Below, piece after piece: positions 10,702 through 21,750 of a stretch of 64,000 bases of DNA. Source of the stretch: Scytalidium lignicola. Taxonomy: Eukaryota; Ascomycota; Leotiomycetes. The position numbers were made by a program, and so were the translations under genes. Under the pieces are notes generated by a model. The model was not told the DNA's origin. It was given only the letters and a program-made list of their open reading frames with translations, and did no database searches. The stretch is taken from assembly GCA_002812745.2 (NCBI GenBank), contig NCSJ02000046.1, positions 1-64,000 of the forward strand, written 5' to 3'. How positions within the stretch are numbered: the first letter of the stretch is position 1; each line of letters opens with the position of its first letter.

Positions 10702-12330
10702 ATGGACAAGCTCCTACCCGACCTATCTGGATATCAGACAAACAACGACATCCGTGTTTCCGCTCGCGACGGTGCTGGTACGTTTGGCCTAATCCTGCCT
10801 CGACCACAACCCTCCTCCGCTGCTATGGCTGCGGCCTCTATGGGATTCTCGACAATTGACGCCCTCCAAAACCTGGCGACCTCCGTCCCCAACTGGAATC
10901 AGCAGCTTGATAATCTCAATGGGCAGATTGCAGACCGGCAGGCCGAGTTGGCACGCCTTGATGAACGCGGCACATCTCTCAAATCCTTAAGAAACAAAGG
11001 CTCAACTGAGTCACTCAGACCGAAGGAAGGAAATGAAAATCCCTTTCACAGTGACGAGGACGACAATATCCTAAAGCAACCCCAGATCAACGAACCCAAT
11101 ACCCCCAGACAAAGCACCTCTTTCGATTCACCACGCCAAAACACCAGTCCAACTTCCCCATCCGCTGAACGCTCAAAGACTAAACCTCCACATGAATTCC
11201 AACTCCAAACTCCATCACCAAAAGCACATTCAAACCCACGCCAATTCCCAGGGACATTACCCCGCCAATCCGGCCAGCCAACTCCTCCTTCCCAATCTAC
11301 CTCCCGGCCGCCACCAGCAGCGGTTCTTCGGAAGCGTAAAACCGACAGTCTCGTGTCTGGAGAGTCCGCTGCGCCGAAGTACCGCACACGCTCGATGATA
11401 ATAGTATACTATGATTCTGCCGTCCAGACCGCATTTGAAGAGCTGGTGAAATTCATCAGTGCCTCCCGGAATGCAATGAGGAAGGGAAAGATGGCAGCTA
11501 AGATGGCAGAGATTCAGCGGGCTGTAGAGTCGGAGGCCGATCAGGAGGCGGAGAGCGAGGAAGGAGAGGATTTGGACGGCGTAAACTTTAAGGCCCTTAG
11601 AGGGCCGCTGCGGGCTGCCAGAGACAAAGTTACTGCGCACGGTCTGGATCCAGGTACGACGTCGAGTGAAAAACGACTGCAGCCGGATATTGAAAAGCTC
11701 AGCCAAATTCCAAATGCAACTCTGGACCTATCGCCTGACCCCTCCGCCGACCCTGATCTCCCAATGCCTAAGTTGCGTTTTGTCTCAACTCGTAGGATGG
11801 GCCCTACTCGTGATGGTCTCACATCCACATCTGGTGCAAGTCCCCTTCCGGGTCAACGTCTTGGTGGAATGCTCCAGGGTTTCCGTCGGGGAGGAATGAA
11901 TGACGTGCCTGATATCTTTGATGAGCTAGACACGGGGCTGGAGTACTGCCAGGTGCAGTGCGAGAGAGCGGCGCATCAGTTTTTACGAGACGGAGAGTGT
12001 GCGACTGAGGTTGAGAATATCAAAGGCCGGTTACGGGAGGTAAAGAGCAAAGCGGAGAAGGAGATTGAGAAGCTGAAAAGTAGCGGCAGTCATGCTGTAA
12101 AGAGCAAGACGAATAGCAAGAAAGAGAAAGAGACAGATGACGAGGAGGCGAGCAAGAACCTGGAAGCGGCAGGGAATGGAATCACTCCTGCAACACAAGG
12201 CGCTACTGTAGATGATGAAAAAGACGACATGTTACGGCAGCTCGAGGTGGATGACGTGGAGGTTGATGGGGATGAGGAGATCGAGGTACCCCAGTTGGTT
12301 TGGAAGAAAGCTAGGGATATGGTTCATTGA
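10702..12330 (+). CDS. Conserved-looking unknown protein, 542 aa
   Basis: This is an intronless frame. The first in-frame ATG is at 10702 (MDKLLPDLSGY); sequence upstream in the same frame has no ATG. Residues about 45-95 (IDALQNLATSVPNWNQQLDNL, then a QAELARLDE segment) look like a helical, coiled-coil N-terminal domain. A long Pro/Ser/Thr/Gln-rich disordered linker follows. Then a helical segment has YYDSAVQTAFEELVKFISAS and a basic run, an acidic patch (EADQEAESEEGEDLDG), and a second helical domain near residues 415-470 (DIFDELDTGLEYCQVQCERAAHQF). The C-terminus is highly acidic. The ordered-disordered-ordered layout and balanced codon use support a real gene, possibly nuclear. I do not recognise the family. 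Confidence 0.75.
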   Translation: MDKLLPDLSGYQTNNDIRVSARDGAGTFGLILPRPQPSSAAMAAASMGFSTIDALQNLATSVPNWNQQLDNLNGQIADRQAELARLDERGTSLKSLRNKGSTESLRPKEGNENPFHSDEDDNILKQPQINEPNTPRQSTSFDSPRQNTSPTSPSAERSKTKPPHEFQLQTPSPKAHSNPRQFPGTLPRQSGQPTPPSQSTSRPPPAAVLRKRKTDSLVSGESAAPKYRTRSMIIVYYDSAVQTAFEELVKFISASRNAMRKGKMAAKMAEIQRAVESEADQEAESEEGEDLDGVNFKALRGPLRAARDKVTAHGLDPGTTSSEKRLQPDIEKLSQIPNATLDLSPDPSADPDLPMPKLRFVSTRRMGPTRDGLTSTSGASPLPGQRLGGMLQGFRRGGMNDVPDIFDELDTGLEYCQVQCERAAHQFLRDGECATEVENIKGRLREVKSKAEKEIEKLKSSGSHAVKSKTNSKKEKETDDEEASKNLEAAGNGITPATQGATVDDEKDDMLRQLEVDDVEVDGDEEIEVPQLVWKKARDMVH

Positions 12331-13653
12331 AAGCAGCGCATCTACATCTTCTCAGAAAGCATTCCATATTATATCGCTAAGCATCCTCTTAGACAAGCCA
12401 TTTTCCGGAGTATTTTTTCGACTATCTTAACAACACCTCCAAATCCTTCGGCTCTACCTTCTACTAAATAACGGATCGATACCCTTTCTTCTCTCAAGCG
12501 AGTCAATTCGAGCATTCAAATACGCGGCAAGAGATTTCTTGTTTTTATTAATAATCTATCCATGAAGCAAGCGCATGCATAGCATATATGGGGGAATATC
12601 ATCATGGGAGTTTTACAGGAAAATAAGGGGTGGCTAAGAAAAAAGTGCTTGCATAGGCTGGGAAATTTATCGGGATTGGCATATATGCATGTTTGTATAC
12701 ATGACTAGCACAGGCGTTTTATGTATATACACACGTATCCATTTTTCAAAGAGACATCTCATGTCCTTCTCTTTTGGTCTGTGTCTACGAGCATACGGAA
12801 AGGCCGGGAAGTCATGACTTATCCATACTATCTACCAGATTAGTCCATCCAGCTCTCCTTAACGATATCGGTAGAGGGGATTAGAACAATATGATGGTGT
12901 GTAGAAAATTGACACACTAAAGAGATTGCTACAACACGAGTCATCCTCGTAAGTCCTTTGGCCTCCAGAATCCAGTGTACTGTTGAGCAGAAAAAAGGAC
13001 TGTATGTTCTCAGCCTTGGAGATGAGGTACTCGGTGAAGCTGTACTCAGACTGAACTGAGTGACAGATCAGCTAGGATTCGAGGATGTGAAATACCCTTT
13101 CTCTGTATACAGATGTTTTTTGGAATCGTATTAGTGTTTTGATGAGATACTTATCCTATTGATACTTATACGACCTGATACTCTAGAGTTTAGAAAATAC
13201 GAAGTTCACCACTGAGGGTTCTTATACATGTACCAAAGTACCTCGTTGGGCACGCGACCTCAACGACAAAGCTGTCGAGAAGGATTTTAAAAAGAACTGA
13301 ATTATGATAAACATGCTAGAATGTGTAAATTATAATATTACAATCATTTTAAATTTGCATTCTTTTATTTCTTTTCAATTCTCTTCTCAAAAATCTTCTT
13401 GGTGGCATATTATCTGCGTAGAGCTTGTCATAATTTGAAAGGCAAAATACCTTGAATCATGACTAATCCACAACCCAATCCCAACGTCCGCAAAAAAAAA
13501 AGAGTCAAACCCCTCAAGCAACGAACCCCTCCAAAACAAACCTTTCAACCCCACCTCAAAACCGCCAAACTGTTCCCCTTACACCATCTGCCACGCGCCC
13601 TCCGGCTCGTAGCAAGAACAACAACAACAATAAAATCAACAACAGCCAGGAAA
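12331..13653. other. Intergenic region
   Basis: No gene is seen. The right end (13600-13653) is CA-rich (ACAACAACAATAAAATCAAC), typical of a fungal 5' UTR and one reason for preferring the downstream start of the next gene. A frame from ATG 13459 runs in phase into that gene. Confidence 0.55.
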
Positions 13654-14904
13654 ATGTCTTCCATCAGCAAACTCTCCTACACCGAGACCGAGCAAGCAGA
13701 AATCAACCAATGGCTCACCACCTCCTCACGCCTTTCCTCCTCTGCTGCCACTGAAGAGAGCAAACCCTCCCTCCTCGAAACTCTCAACACGCACCTCTCA
13801 ACCCGCACCACGCTCCTAGGCGCAAAGCCCTCGAAAGCCGACGTCTCCCTGTACCAAACCCTCGCTCCCGTGGTCAAGAACTGGAGTCCCGAGCAGCGAA
13901 CCGGCGAGCATGGATATCCACATATCGTGCGACTCCTAGACTTCGTCCAGAACTCGCCGCTATTTGAATTGAATGTCGCCGAGGGTGATAAAATCGCCGT
14001 TGACGCGGACCAGGTTTTATACGTCAAGCCGCCTGTGGATCTTAAAGCTGAGAAGGAGAGGTTGAAGAAGGAGAAAGCTGCTGCTGCCGCTGCTGCTGCT
14101 GGTGCAGCAGGTGCAGTAGCAGGAGGAGAAGAAAAAGCAAAAGGAAAAGCCCTCCCAGACCGAACAAAAAAGGATCCTTCAGCTACTGCTGAAAACCCCG
14201 CTGCAGCTGCAGCTGCAGCACCACAACAACAGCAAAAGAAAGAAAAGAAAGAAAAAGCGCCCAAGCCGCAAAAGGCCCCCGCACCCAGCGCACCGCTCTC
14301 CCCAAGCCTAATCGACCTCCGCGTGGGCCACATCCTCAAAGCAATCAAGCACCCAGAAGCCGACTCGCTCTACGTCTCGACCATCGCAATGGGCGACAAG
14401 CCCGGCACGGAAGACACAACCGAGTACGAAGGGCAAATTGTTCGAACGGTCTGCTCGGGCCTCAACGGGCTGATTCCGCTGGAGGAGATGCAGGGACGGA
14501 AAGTCATCGTGGTGTGTAACCTCAAGCCGGTCAAGATGCGTGGTGTGAAGTCGTGCGCCATGGTGCTAGCTGCGTCACCGCGGCTGAAGGAAGGCGAGGA
14601 GGATCATCATGCTGGGCCGGTGGAATTGGTTGCGCCTCCTGAGGGGACGGTGGCGGGGGAGAGGGTGTTCTTTGAGGGATGGAAGGGGGAGCCCGAGGGG
14701 GTTTTGAATCCGAAGAAGAAAGTTTGGGAGATGATTCAGCCTGGGTTTACGACTACAGCGGAGTTGGAGGTTGCGTTTGATGCGGGGGTTGTGAAGGAGT
14801 TGAGCAAAGAGGGGGAGGAGGCTAAGACCGGGTTGGGGAAGTTGGTTACTGCGAGTGGAGGGGTTTGTAAGGTTCAGAGTCTTGCTGGCGCGATTGTGCG
14901 GTAG
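13654..14904 (+). CDS. ARC1: Arc1/AIMP1-type tRNA-binding aminoacylation cofactor
   Basis: The product is a 416-aa protein with three parts. The N-terminal part, about 1-120, is GST-C-like (INQWLTTSSRL, LGAKPSKADVSLYQTLAPVV, GYPHIVRLLDFVQNS). A lysine/alanine-rich linker, about 130-210, has poly-Ala runs. The C-terminal part is an EMAPII/tRNA-binding OB fold, about 215-416 (IDLRVGHILKAIKHPEADSL, VRTVCSGLNGLIP, VVCNLKPVKMRGVKSCAMVL, and GVCKVQSL at the end). In yeast Arc1 the GST-like part docks Met- and Glu-tRNA synthetases and the OB fold delivers tRNA; the same role is expected here. The ATG at 13654 has a good context (AAAATGTC). An in-phase ATG at 13459 would add 65 basic Ser/Thr-rich residues. 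The gene is intronless. Confidence 0.9.
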   Translation: MSSISKLSYTETEQAEINQWLTTSSRLSSSAATEESKPSLLETLNTHLSTRTTLLGAKPSKADVSLYQTLAPVVKNWSPEQRTGEHGYPHIVRLLDFVQNSPLFELNVAEGDKIAVDADQVLYVKPPVDLKAEKERLKKEKAAAAAAAAGAAGAVAGGEEKAKGKALPDRTKKDPSATAENPAAAAAAAPQQQQKKEKKEKAPKPQKAPAPSAPLSPSLIDLRVGHILKAIKHPEADSLYVSTIAMGDKPGTEDTTEYEGQIVRTVCSGLNGLIPLEEMQGRKVIVVCNLKPVKMRGVKSCAMVLAASPRLKEGEEDHHAGPVELVAPPEGTVAGERVFFEGWKGEPEGVLNPKKKVWEMIQPGFTTTAELEVAFDAGVVKELSKEGEEAKTGLGKLVTASGGVCKVQSLAGAIVR

Positions 14905-16119
14905 ATTGGATGGGATGGGATGGGATAGGGTTGGAGGGGATTTATGGGTTATGGGTTATGAAAGAACAGATGAAGAAAAAGAAAACAAAAAAGACACCCT
15001 AGATAGGGATTACGTTAGAGAGAATACGGATTAACTTAGAATTATCCATGATGGACCCAGAGTACGTGGTGAAGGTATAAGAACCCCCTTAAACAAGCAG
15101 AAGTACAGTACATCTATAAAGCAACCAAATCTATTCTCCCTATCTGCGGGGGATCCAAGGGATTCTTAATTCCACCTGGGGAATTTTTTGACGGAGTCAT
15201 GTACTTTGTAGAAAGAGATACATTACGAAGACCTCTTACACCTCACTTACAGTCCTGTGCACTTCAATCACTTCATACATGGGTGGCAAGAACTACCAAA
15301 ATTAAAAGTAAATTTTTATATCTTTTTTTTCTTCTTCTTTCATTCATTCATTCATTATGAAATCATCAAATCTCATCTATGCTCCCCTTTCCCTTCCCCA
15401 ACATCCACATCTGACACCCCAGAGTTAACCTCAAAAGTCAAAAGCACTTGACCCTAGAAGAATATAGTGCCAGCTCTACCCACTCCCTTTCCACCAATTC
15501 TATAGAACTTCATATCAATGTTTCATAAACCTCGCCGCCCTTTCTAAATAAATTCGTCTCACATTTCCTTGCTCTTGAAGTCCCTAAGAGACAAGATATC
15601 ATTTCCCAGCAAATATCCTCGCCCTTCCCGCCAAATAATATGCCAAGGAACTCTCCAAGAGCCCTCCCCCCCAATGCNAAAAAAAAAACTATCACCTCCC
15701 AATGCCAATGCAAATGCCTATGCCGATACCCAAGTTCACATAACGACGTAAAATCCAGTATAAAAAAATGACAATTCCCCTCCTAGAAAGCTGCCGGAGC
15801 TTCGATGGTCCGCGGAGAAAGAAGAATCCTTCATTCCAGCGGATATCTTCCTTTCGTCTACCCATAACGCGTGTCGCCGTAATATATAGATATAGATCAT
15901 GATCATACCAGTGGGTATCTAATGAAACGTAAAACCCAAATGCCACCCACCAAACTGTCCATCCATCCATCCGTTCCAAATGGGATATATAAATCGGTGT
16001 CTGTCCGGAAAACCCAATCATAAACGCCGCTGTTCAAATGCATCAATCACTCATTATAGATCAATACTCCGAGCAATTCTTTCTTCCCTTTCTCTTTAAA
16101 ACCCATTTCTTTCAAAATT
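14905..16119. other. Intergenic region between convergent genes
   Basis: No gene is seen. The region carries the 3' flanks of the ARC1-like gene and the GPCR gene, a TACAGTAC word near 15107, T-rich and CATT tandem runs near 15325-15357, and a single ambiguous base (N) at 15678 against an A run. Confidence 0.5.
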
Positions 16120-18366
16120 TCAGTCGGCCTTTGGCTCTCCGCTCTTCTCTTCTGCATCCTGGTCCTTTTCAAAATCAGATTTGTGAGGGCCATCCTCTTC
16201 CTGCCGTCGCCACTCATTAGTTCCCGATCTAGAAACATTTGGACGAGAATTCTGGTCCCCATCCACGACATTATCTAGAGGGTTCGATATCTCTTCTGCA
16301 ACAGGACTCATAGACCCCAGAATCCCATCATAAGCCGCGAGATCCCACCAGGTTCTTTGTTTCTTTGGCGTCGTCGTCGCCTCCTGGCCCAGGTCGGTCG
16401 AATGCAATCCCGCAGAGTCCTGTCTCCGCTGTGCTAGTTCCTCGTCTCGTCTCCTGTATGCAGCCCTGGCCTCACGCACCATCTCCTCTCTCGTCTTGCC
16501 CGGCCCATGTCCGCGAGCATGTGGAATCATATGCTTTTTCTCTCGTCCTTCCCATCCTGTCCAAAATTTGAGACTACCTAGGAAGGATCCATCATGGCCG
16601 GGCATGTACTTCCACGGTTTCTCCCTAGTCGAGAATAACCAGCAATCTACTGCCGCCTGGCTGCAAATGAAAACCGTAACAAAGATGTTCAATACGAATG
16701 AGGGATTCTCTACGTAACGATCCGAAAACTGCATGATGTGGTATACGAATGGAAGGACCCACATTGCAACATAGACGAGCGGGTAGATGAAGAGAAAGCG
16801 GAGTTGTCGATGGATTTTGTCTCGAGTGGCTATCATTTCGGCCACGGCGAAGTCCTGCCCTTGGGTGTTGACAAGATGCAGGTTGGAGAAAGTGTTTGAA
16901 GAGTCGATTGGAGGAGTAGAGGTGCTGTGGTAATTATTATTACTACTATTGACCAGCGTGCTGGATGTGTCTACGGTGGAGAGAGGTTGGATGGTGGTTG
17001 GGGTAGAACGGATGGAGAGGCGGCGGGGAAACGATTCGAATAGTGAGTTTCGTCTTAAGGGTGTCGAGTTTTGAGGTGCTTGACTGTCAATATTTGGAAT
17101 TGAGCTATCTTGACTTGGATCTCGTGATTGAAGGGAAAAGCTTGGCGACGGGAATTCCAAGGCTATATTCCTGTTGTTAATATATCCTTCGGGAGGCTGA
17201 CGCTGAACGGGAGAAATAATATCTTGAGACTCTACATCCGAAAGGGTGGAATTGTCTAATCCGGTCTGAAAAGTTAAGGACATCGACGGGTGAGCTCCTA
17301 GGCTGAGGTCTTCGGAACAAGTTCTTGGTCTTCCACCACCATTAAGCGTAGCATGGCTAGCATCAGACATCAACCGTTGGGCCGGAGAAGTCGGGCTAGT
17401 AGGCAGAGTGTACCTCTTCCACGGCTTGAAACGCTTGTCGTTATCTTGACCAGGCCGGTCGTCCTTCAGTGACTGGTCGCTCTGGCTACTTCCTTCCCTT
17501 GAGAAGTCGCGGAACTTGTAAGAGACGTAGCCGTAGATTGAGGCATAGATAGAAAGAATGACTGTAAATATGACGTATCGAGGGATCCAGCTGAGGCCAA
17601 TTCGGTACCAATAAGGCCGCACTGGGAGATAGCAGTAGGCGCCTCCTTCGGAAGTGGTGTATGCGTCTCGCTCGTTGATGAATGCAAGCGAGGCCATGAG
17701 AAGGGGAAATATAACCCACAGGACGTAAGCTATTCGACGATATGGGTACAAGCCTCCTTCTCCGGCTGAGGTGCTGGGTTTGAAAATGTATAGCGCCGTA
17801 TGTACGGCTATCATGAGGATAGCAAAATCTTAGATAGGGTTAGTCAGAGTGTGGTGCAGAAGCAATTGTGAAGGTGTTTGGTGTTTTTTTTTACCTGAGG
17901 CCTCAATTCCCAGAGAAACGAAGAAGCCATTGACTTTGCAGAAAGTCGAACGGTCAGCAACGGGACCTTGTATAAAAGTAACTATTGGATATATCATGAA
18001 CCACAGCGCTTTAAACATGTCACTCTGGATGAGTAGCATGATGAGGCTATTTAGAATATTAGTTTTTCACTTTCTTTCTTTTCCGTTTTCTTTCCTTCTT
18101 ATTTTTCTTCTTTGTCTTTTTTTAGGAGAAACTCACTCATGCCGGAAACTCCTCCTCATCTTGACAAACCAGTAAAAGGCCAGAATTGCCGAGGAGACAC
18201 TTGCAATGGAAAATGCCAGCGCTAAGATTTGCATGATATGTTGTTGTGAGGGAGACACCACGGTCACGATGGCCAGGTCGTCTAATGACGTGCCGAGGGC
18301 TCGCCTTTGGTATGCGGGAGCCATGGCGCGAACGGCGACGTCCAGAGCCCGAGATACCGGTGCCAT
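16120..18366 (-). CDS. Git3/GPR1-type seven-helix G-protein-coupled receptor
   Basis: Three exons are inferred: 18366-18137, 18046-17895 and 17828-16120 (696 aa). Splicing restores SFRH|DLIMLLIQSDMFKALW and GIEAS|DFAILMIAVH, both natural helix continuations. There are seven membrane helices. The first five lie within residues about 45-240, then comes an intracellular loop of about 220 residues, Ser/Thr/Pro-rich. Helix 6 follows (RQLRFLFIYPLVYVAMWVLP), and helix 7 (FVLNIFVTVFICSQAAVDCW) ends in a TREKPWKY motif characteristic of the Git3 C-terminal region. Fission yeast Git3 and Neurospora/Aspergillus GPR-4/GprD relatives sense carbon sources and signal through G-alpha to cAMP. The ligand here cannot be told from sequence. 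The tail is acidic and charged. Confidence 0.88.
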
Positions 18367-21300
18367 TGTGGGAAAGATGAAGTGAAGAAGATTAAAAGTT
18401 AAAACCAATTGACGGCGGTTTCTACTCGAGATCTCGAATGCGTCTCGAAGTGAAAGCTATTGATTCCTCTCTTCTAATGCACTGTGACGACGACATGACC
18501 GCCGAGGCTGAGGTCGGGTACGTATTCGAGAAACCCTCTTTTTTTCTTTCCCTTCTTTTCTTTCCTTCTCGTTTTTATAGGCGGTAGTTTCGATTGGTAC
18601 TAAAATTCGATTGTGTAGAAGAGGCAGCGAATGTGATGATTTAGAAGCAGGTTAGCCAAAGTTCCACAGCCATCGAACAGCGCGTCTCTTTTTGTGTTTT
18701 GCCTTTGGGTTAATGAAGTTGGGAGGATTTGGCTCCTTTTGTTGAGAGAGTTAAGGAAATAAAGAAAGAAAGAAAGAAATGCCCCCAAGTTGGAGGAGAG
18801 TCCCGCCCGTCATGATCTATCTGGGTTGGTCGTTTAGGCGGTAAATCCATCCGCAGGGCAGGCGCCACGGCGACACATCACCCATCACCGCCCACAGCCC
18901 GCCGGAAAAAGATGAATGATCGTCTTTTCTGCAGCACCCAGCCCTGACTCCGAATTCAATTTACCGGACTGGGGAACTTGACCTAGTGGTGGGGCAGCAC
19001 GAACTGGGCGGGCGCGACCAGATTCAACATGTTTTTTCCCTCCATTACTCGTTACTCGTTACCCGTTACTCATTAGTCGTTACGCAACAGCGCCAGAAAT
19101 ACTCTCGAGTCTGACTGGGCGCGTTGATACGATGGACGATGGAGATCCCGGGATGCTGCTCCGAGGAGTGACCGATGCAAAATGTGGACCTAAGTGGCCG
19201 GGTTCCTTTTTTTGTACTGTATTATGAAGATGGCCCAGATGATATAAAACAGGCATTGCCTGTTCAGAGCACGCTTCACCGCACAACCGGCAATAACAAA
19301 AAAAAAAGCGAGAGTCGCATCAGTCAGTCGTCGGCCAAGGCCCATGCAGCAAAATTGCTGGTGCTGTAGGAGGTCTGGCAACGGTGTGAAGTGTTTGTGC
19401 GAGAACGGTGATGGATGTGCTGGCGGTTGGACGCGCTGGGGGGGGGGAAGAATCGGGGCCCATGCTGGAGATCACAGGGACCGTCAAAGGGCGCCGGACC
19501 AGCGCACCAACACCATCTTATTACTAACGTTTCCCTGATTTAGCAGCTGTCCACTGAGGCTGTCAGGCACTTCTCAGACAACTTCTCAAAGTTCTCCAAC
19601 ACCACTCAAGGGCCCAGATGCGGCGTCGTGTACGAACATGAGTCGCACACAGTCAGCAGGATTCGAGCAACTGGAGGGCGATCGGCGCTCACGAGAGAGC
19701 ATCATCCTGAAATAAAAGAACTAATTATAAAAGGGCAGAGCGGTTCAGCACTGCCAACGAGAACAGTAACGTTGTACTGTTGTACTGTTGTACTGTTGTA
19801 CTGTTGTACTGTTGTACTGTTGTACTGCTGTACTGCTGTACTGCTGTACCGCTGTACCTTCTGGGCGGTTGGTACTGCACTGTATACTGCAGTCTACTTA
19901 CCGTACAGTACATTTCCAAGGAGACTCAGTAGCAGGGCATGCCTATCCTGTACACCGGCTATTAAGGTTGTACCTATCCTTGGTGCTGTGATATATTATA
20001 CAAGGAACGAGTTCTTGCACTCCAACATATTTACAGTTTGCTGCTGTAATGAAATTGCTTTTTGCCGTCGCAAATGCAATACAGAAACATAGTACAAATA
20101 CCTCCCACCTCCCCACACAAGTCACAAATGACGCACGATAAACCCCCCTCGAGCGCCTGGTCTGGATGCCCTGCCCGGTTTTTCACCGCCGCGCTGACGA
20201 TGCACGGAATTTTAGCATTGACAGAGGCGCTGGTACAGGACACGGACGATTAATATCTAATGAGTAATGAAGTACCGTGCCCAGGTGATTTGGTGCGTTG
20301 GCTCTGGTTGGATCAAGTTCGGTCAGTCAGTGAGCTGGCAGAACTGCTGGTGCTGGTGCTGCTTCTGCTTGCTGATTGTTCTTCTTCTTGTTGATTTCTT
20401 TGTTGCTCATGAACCCGCGGACGTGTTTTTGACTCAGCCCTCGAACAGATCCCAATCGAGTATACGATCGTGTACTGGATTGTACTGTAATACATTATAG
20501 TCACTCAGCCAAGAGCTTTCAACATGTGTAGGGTGGTACTCACGGTACTGTACTTCCAGCAGCGTGGGCGGTACCCGTCGCTTGGGACGCGGGGTTCTGC
20601 ACGGCCCTCGGGCAGGTCCCGTCGCTGGGACGGCAATTTTTCAATCGCCGCCCTCCCAAAGTGGTGGTGTGAAGTCAAAATCTTCGGCAAAAATGNTTTT
20701 TTTTGCGTGAATTTTAAGTGCAGCTTCCGTGAGCGATATGTGGCTGTCACTGTCAATCCCCAGTGTGCAATTAAATGCCGCGAGGAGAAGAAAAAGGAAA
20801 AAGGAAAGGGTCTCCGTTCGCCCTGTTATTGACGCACCAATGCCATTGGAATGTTCGTGTCCGTGAGGATGGCGGAGTCGAGGATACACCAGCCCTGGGC
20901 AAAAAGGCTGCCGGCTGATGCCTAAGCGCTGATGGACGACTACCGCTCGCACCCGCTTGTCCATACAACCGACTCTTCTCCATGGGACGTAGCTCAATGG
21001 CTAGATCGGATTGATCCATCCTGCTGCAATAGGCTATATGGCATTTTCGTCAAGAAAGATTGATTATTGAATTTCCTATGTGTTGCTCCCACGCATCTGT
21101 TCTATGTACTGCACTTCGGGCCTTGTCGAATAATACCACGATGTTCTGGTGACTGTGCCCTAGGAGCACTCCAGCTTCAACGTGATATCGGCCTTACAAC
21201 GGAGCCTATCTCCATGATATCCAGACCAACTCTCGAACAGTCTCATCTCTCCTTGTCGTCGGATGAACGGCAAGGCAGCTGGAATGACCAAACCCAAAAG

Positions 21301-21750
21301 AAGCCGTGGCGATGAGAAGATGAAGTAATAATCAGGTGCATTTTGAAGCATATTCCGTCTTTGATTTCTCTCTTTAAGTCAGTGGGCAGGTGGGCACGGG
21401 TCCTCGCTTCCGCTTCCGCCTCCAGCCAATCAAGGCATCAAGGCACACGACCTCTCCTTTGACCTAGATCATGACGTCAAATGCGGCCGCCTTAGCCGGG
21501 GGCCCTGTCAAAGGGCTTGTCAGGGACCAAAAAACATTCGCGATTTTTGGCATCGAGTAATTAATTATCGTCAACACCAGACTGCAAAGCTTCAAGCTTC
21601 CATGCTCAAACGATTGTTAGCAATGCATGTCTCCTGTCTGTAGATTCGCTCCACACATAATGATACTTCATCGTTTTTGTGTAGTTTGATTTAAGTCTTA
21701 AAACAACTTTTCCGTTTGAATTGGGCAGGCACCCAAAAATACAAACAGCC
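18367..21750. other. 3.4-kb gene-poor intergenic region
   Basis: I find no supportable gene between the GPCR and PPX1. The region includes the GPCR promoter, a G9-10 run near 19440, the 8-bp tandem repeat at 19771-19858, several GTACTGTA/TACAGTAC words (near 19211, 19912, 20482 and 20545), and an N at 20696 next to a T run. A stretch near 20985-21015 (TAGCTCAATGGCTAGA) resembles a tRNA A box but no B box follows. Confidence 0.55.
19771..19858 (+). repeat. Minisatellite, eleven 8-bp units (GTTGTACT/GCTGTACY)
   Basis: There are seven consecutive perfect GTTGTACT units, then two GCTGTACT and two GCTGTACC units, giving 88 bp without interruption. The unit contains the core of the TACTGT word scattered through nearby intergenic DNA. 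The change from T to C at the second position marks the right-hand units as a variant block. Confidence 0.95.

Noticed and set aside
13677..14348. 223-codon minus-strand frame
   Set aside because: Antisense shadow of the Arc1-like gene, produced by its Ala/Lys-rich linker.
20985..21060. tRNA-like TAGCTCAATGGCTAGA
   Set aside because: Resembles an A box, but no B box or closing stems follow within tRNA length.
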